DNA of 64,000 bases from NCBI GenBank assembly GCA_022701275.1, contig CP031740.1, positions 1,499,001 to 1,563,000 on the forward strand, read 5' to 3'. Both the position numbers and the translations under genes were made by a program. This document shows positions 63,754 to 64,000 of the stretch, piece after piece (the stretch's first letter is position 1; each line of letters opens with the position of its first letter). Source of the DNA: Microcoleus vaginatus PCC 9802. GTDB taxonomy: Bacteria; Cyanobacteriota; Cyanobacteriia; Cyanobacteriales; Microcoleaceae. A model generated the notes under the pieces. The model worked only from the letters and a program-made list of their open reading frames with translations. It was not told where the DNA came from and ran no database searches.

Positions 63754-64000
63754 CTAAGGATCAACCCAGCGATCGTCCGATTTAATCAAGTCAATCAATT
63801 CTGCCACGCCTCGGTCTTCGGGGACTTTCTTAATTTCTTCCCGGCCCCGGTACAGCGAAATATAACCCGGTTGCTTCCCGACGTAGCCGTAATCAGCATC
63901 AGCCATTTCTCCCGGCCCATTGACAATACAGCCCATTACTGCTATATCCAAACCCGTGAGATGCTTCGTCGCCTCTCTCACTTGGTGTAACACTTCCTCT
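63754..64000 (-). CDS. ispG: HMBPP synthase IspG, C-terminal part, 5' end outside window
   Basis: The frame is open to the right edge, so the gene continues beyond it. GcpE/IspG reduces methylerythritol cyclodiphosphate to HMBPP in the MEP isoprenoid pathway, supplying carotenoid and chlorophyll side chains. The visible part includes the 4Fe-4S region [20 protein letters not shown] and [20 protein letters not shown], which are the family's conserved C-terminus. Stop at 63754-63756. Confidence 0.9.
   Translation of the reverse strand, partial: EEVLHQVREATKHLTGLDIAVMGCIVNGPGEMADADYGYVGKQPGYISLYRGREEIKKVPEDRGVAELIDLIKSDDRWVDP

Overview
This window comes from a filamentous, phycobilisome-bearing cyanobacterium, most likely an Oscillatoriales lineage such as Microcoleus, Oscillatoria or Phormidium. 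The direct signs are a psbI gene for photosystem II, a CpcS/CpeS-type bilin lyase, a GAF domain with both cyanobacteriochrome cysteine motifs, very frequent HIP1 octamers (GCGATCGC), and heptanucleotide short tandem repeats (TTCCCTC, TAAAATC, GGGAATT types) between genes. The species assignment is inference; no rRNA or tRNA gene was seen.

Layout. 1-13.4 kb: the 3' part of a giant glycosyltransferase/TPR/O-GlcNAc-transferase-like protein, a 1317-residue PAS/GAF diguanylate cyclase, a decayed anion-transporter start, a cytochrome b561 and an oversized GH38 alpha-mannosidase. 13.4-23.7 kb: an unknown cyanobacterial protein, psbI, an LptD/OstA-like DUF3769 protein, an unknown protein, a CpcS lyase, a 14-blade WD40 protein and a Uma2 nuclease. 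23.8-30.5 kb: the glycolate dehydrogenase GlcF/GlcE pair, then a KaiC-like double ATPase followed by a receiver and a receiver-kinase. 30.5-38.6 kb: gene relics (including xisI), an MFS transporter, a free-standing ArgRS-like DALR protein, a Crp-type regulator with an acidic repeat tail, methionine-salvage mtnX and mtnB, a patatin and a deleted MlaE permease. 38.7-45.5 kb: an SGNH hydrolase, several small unknown proteins, a membrane-bound GH104-like muramidase, an atypical SDR and a DUF1997 protein. 46.4-53.1 kb: a hybrid histidine kinase next to a receiver-adenylate cyclase, hisG, a glutathione S-transferase and an RppA-like regulator. 53.2-64 kb: a metallophosphatase, an IS630-family insertion sequence, tmk-holB-msrA on one strand, a copper-type P-ATPase, a CtpA-family protease and the 3' end of ispG.

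How it works together. Signal transduction dominates: c-di-GMP (light-sensing GGDEF protein), cAMP (receiver-cyclase plus a Crp-family regulator elsewhere in the window), a KaiC-like/two-component module and an OmpR regulator. Housekeeping pieces (hisG, tmk, holB, mtnXB, ispG, glcEF) are scattered singly or in pairs, as is usual in cyanobacterial genomes. The strongest unusual theme is that dispersed intergenic repeats have entered coding sequence in frame: three 42-bp copies in the P-type ATPase, one CCTCTGCG-type repeat and one 114-bp duplication in the mannosidase, a repeat in a 69-residue protein, and a palindrome carrying the stop codon of the SGNH hydrolase. No CRISPR array, restriction-modification system or clear prophage was found.
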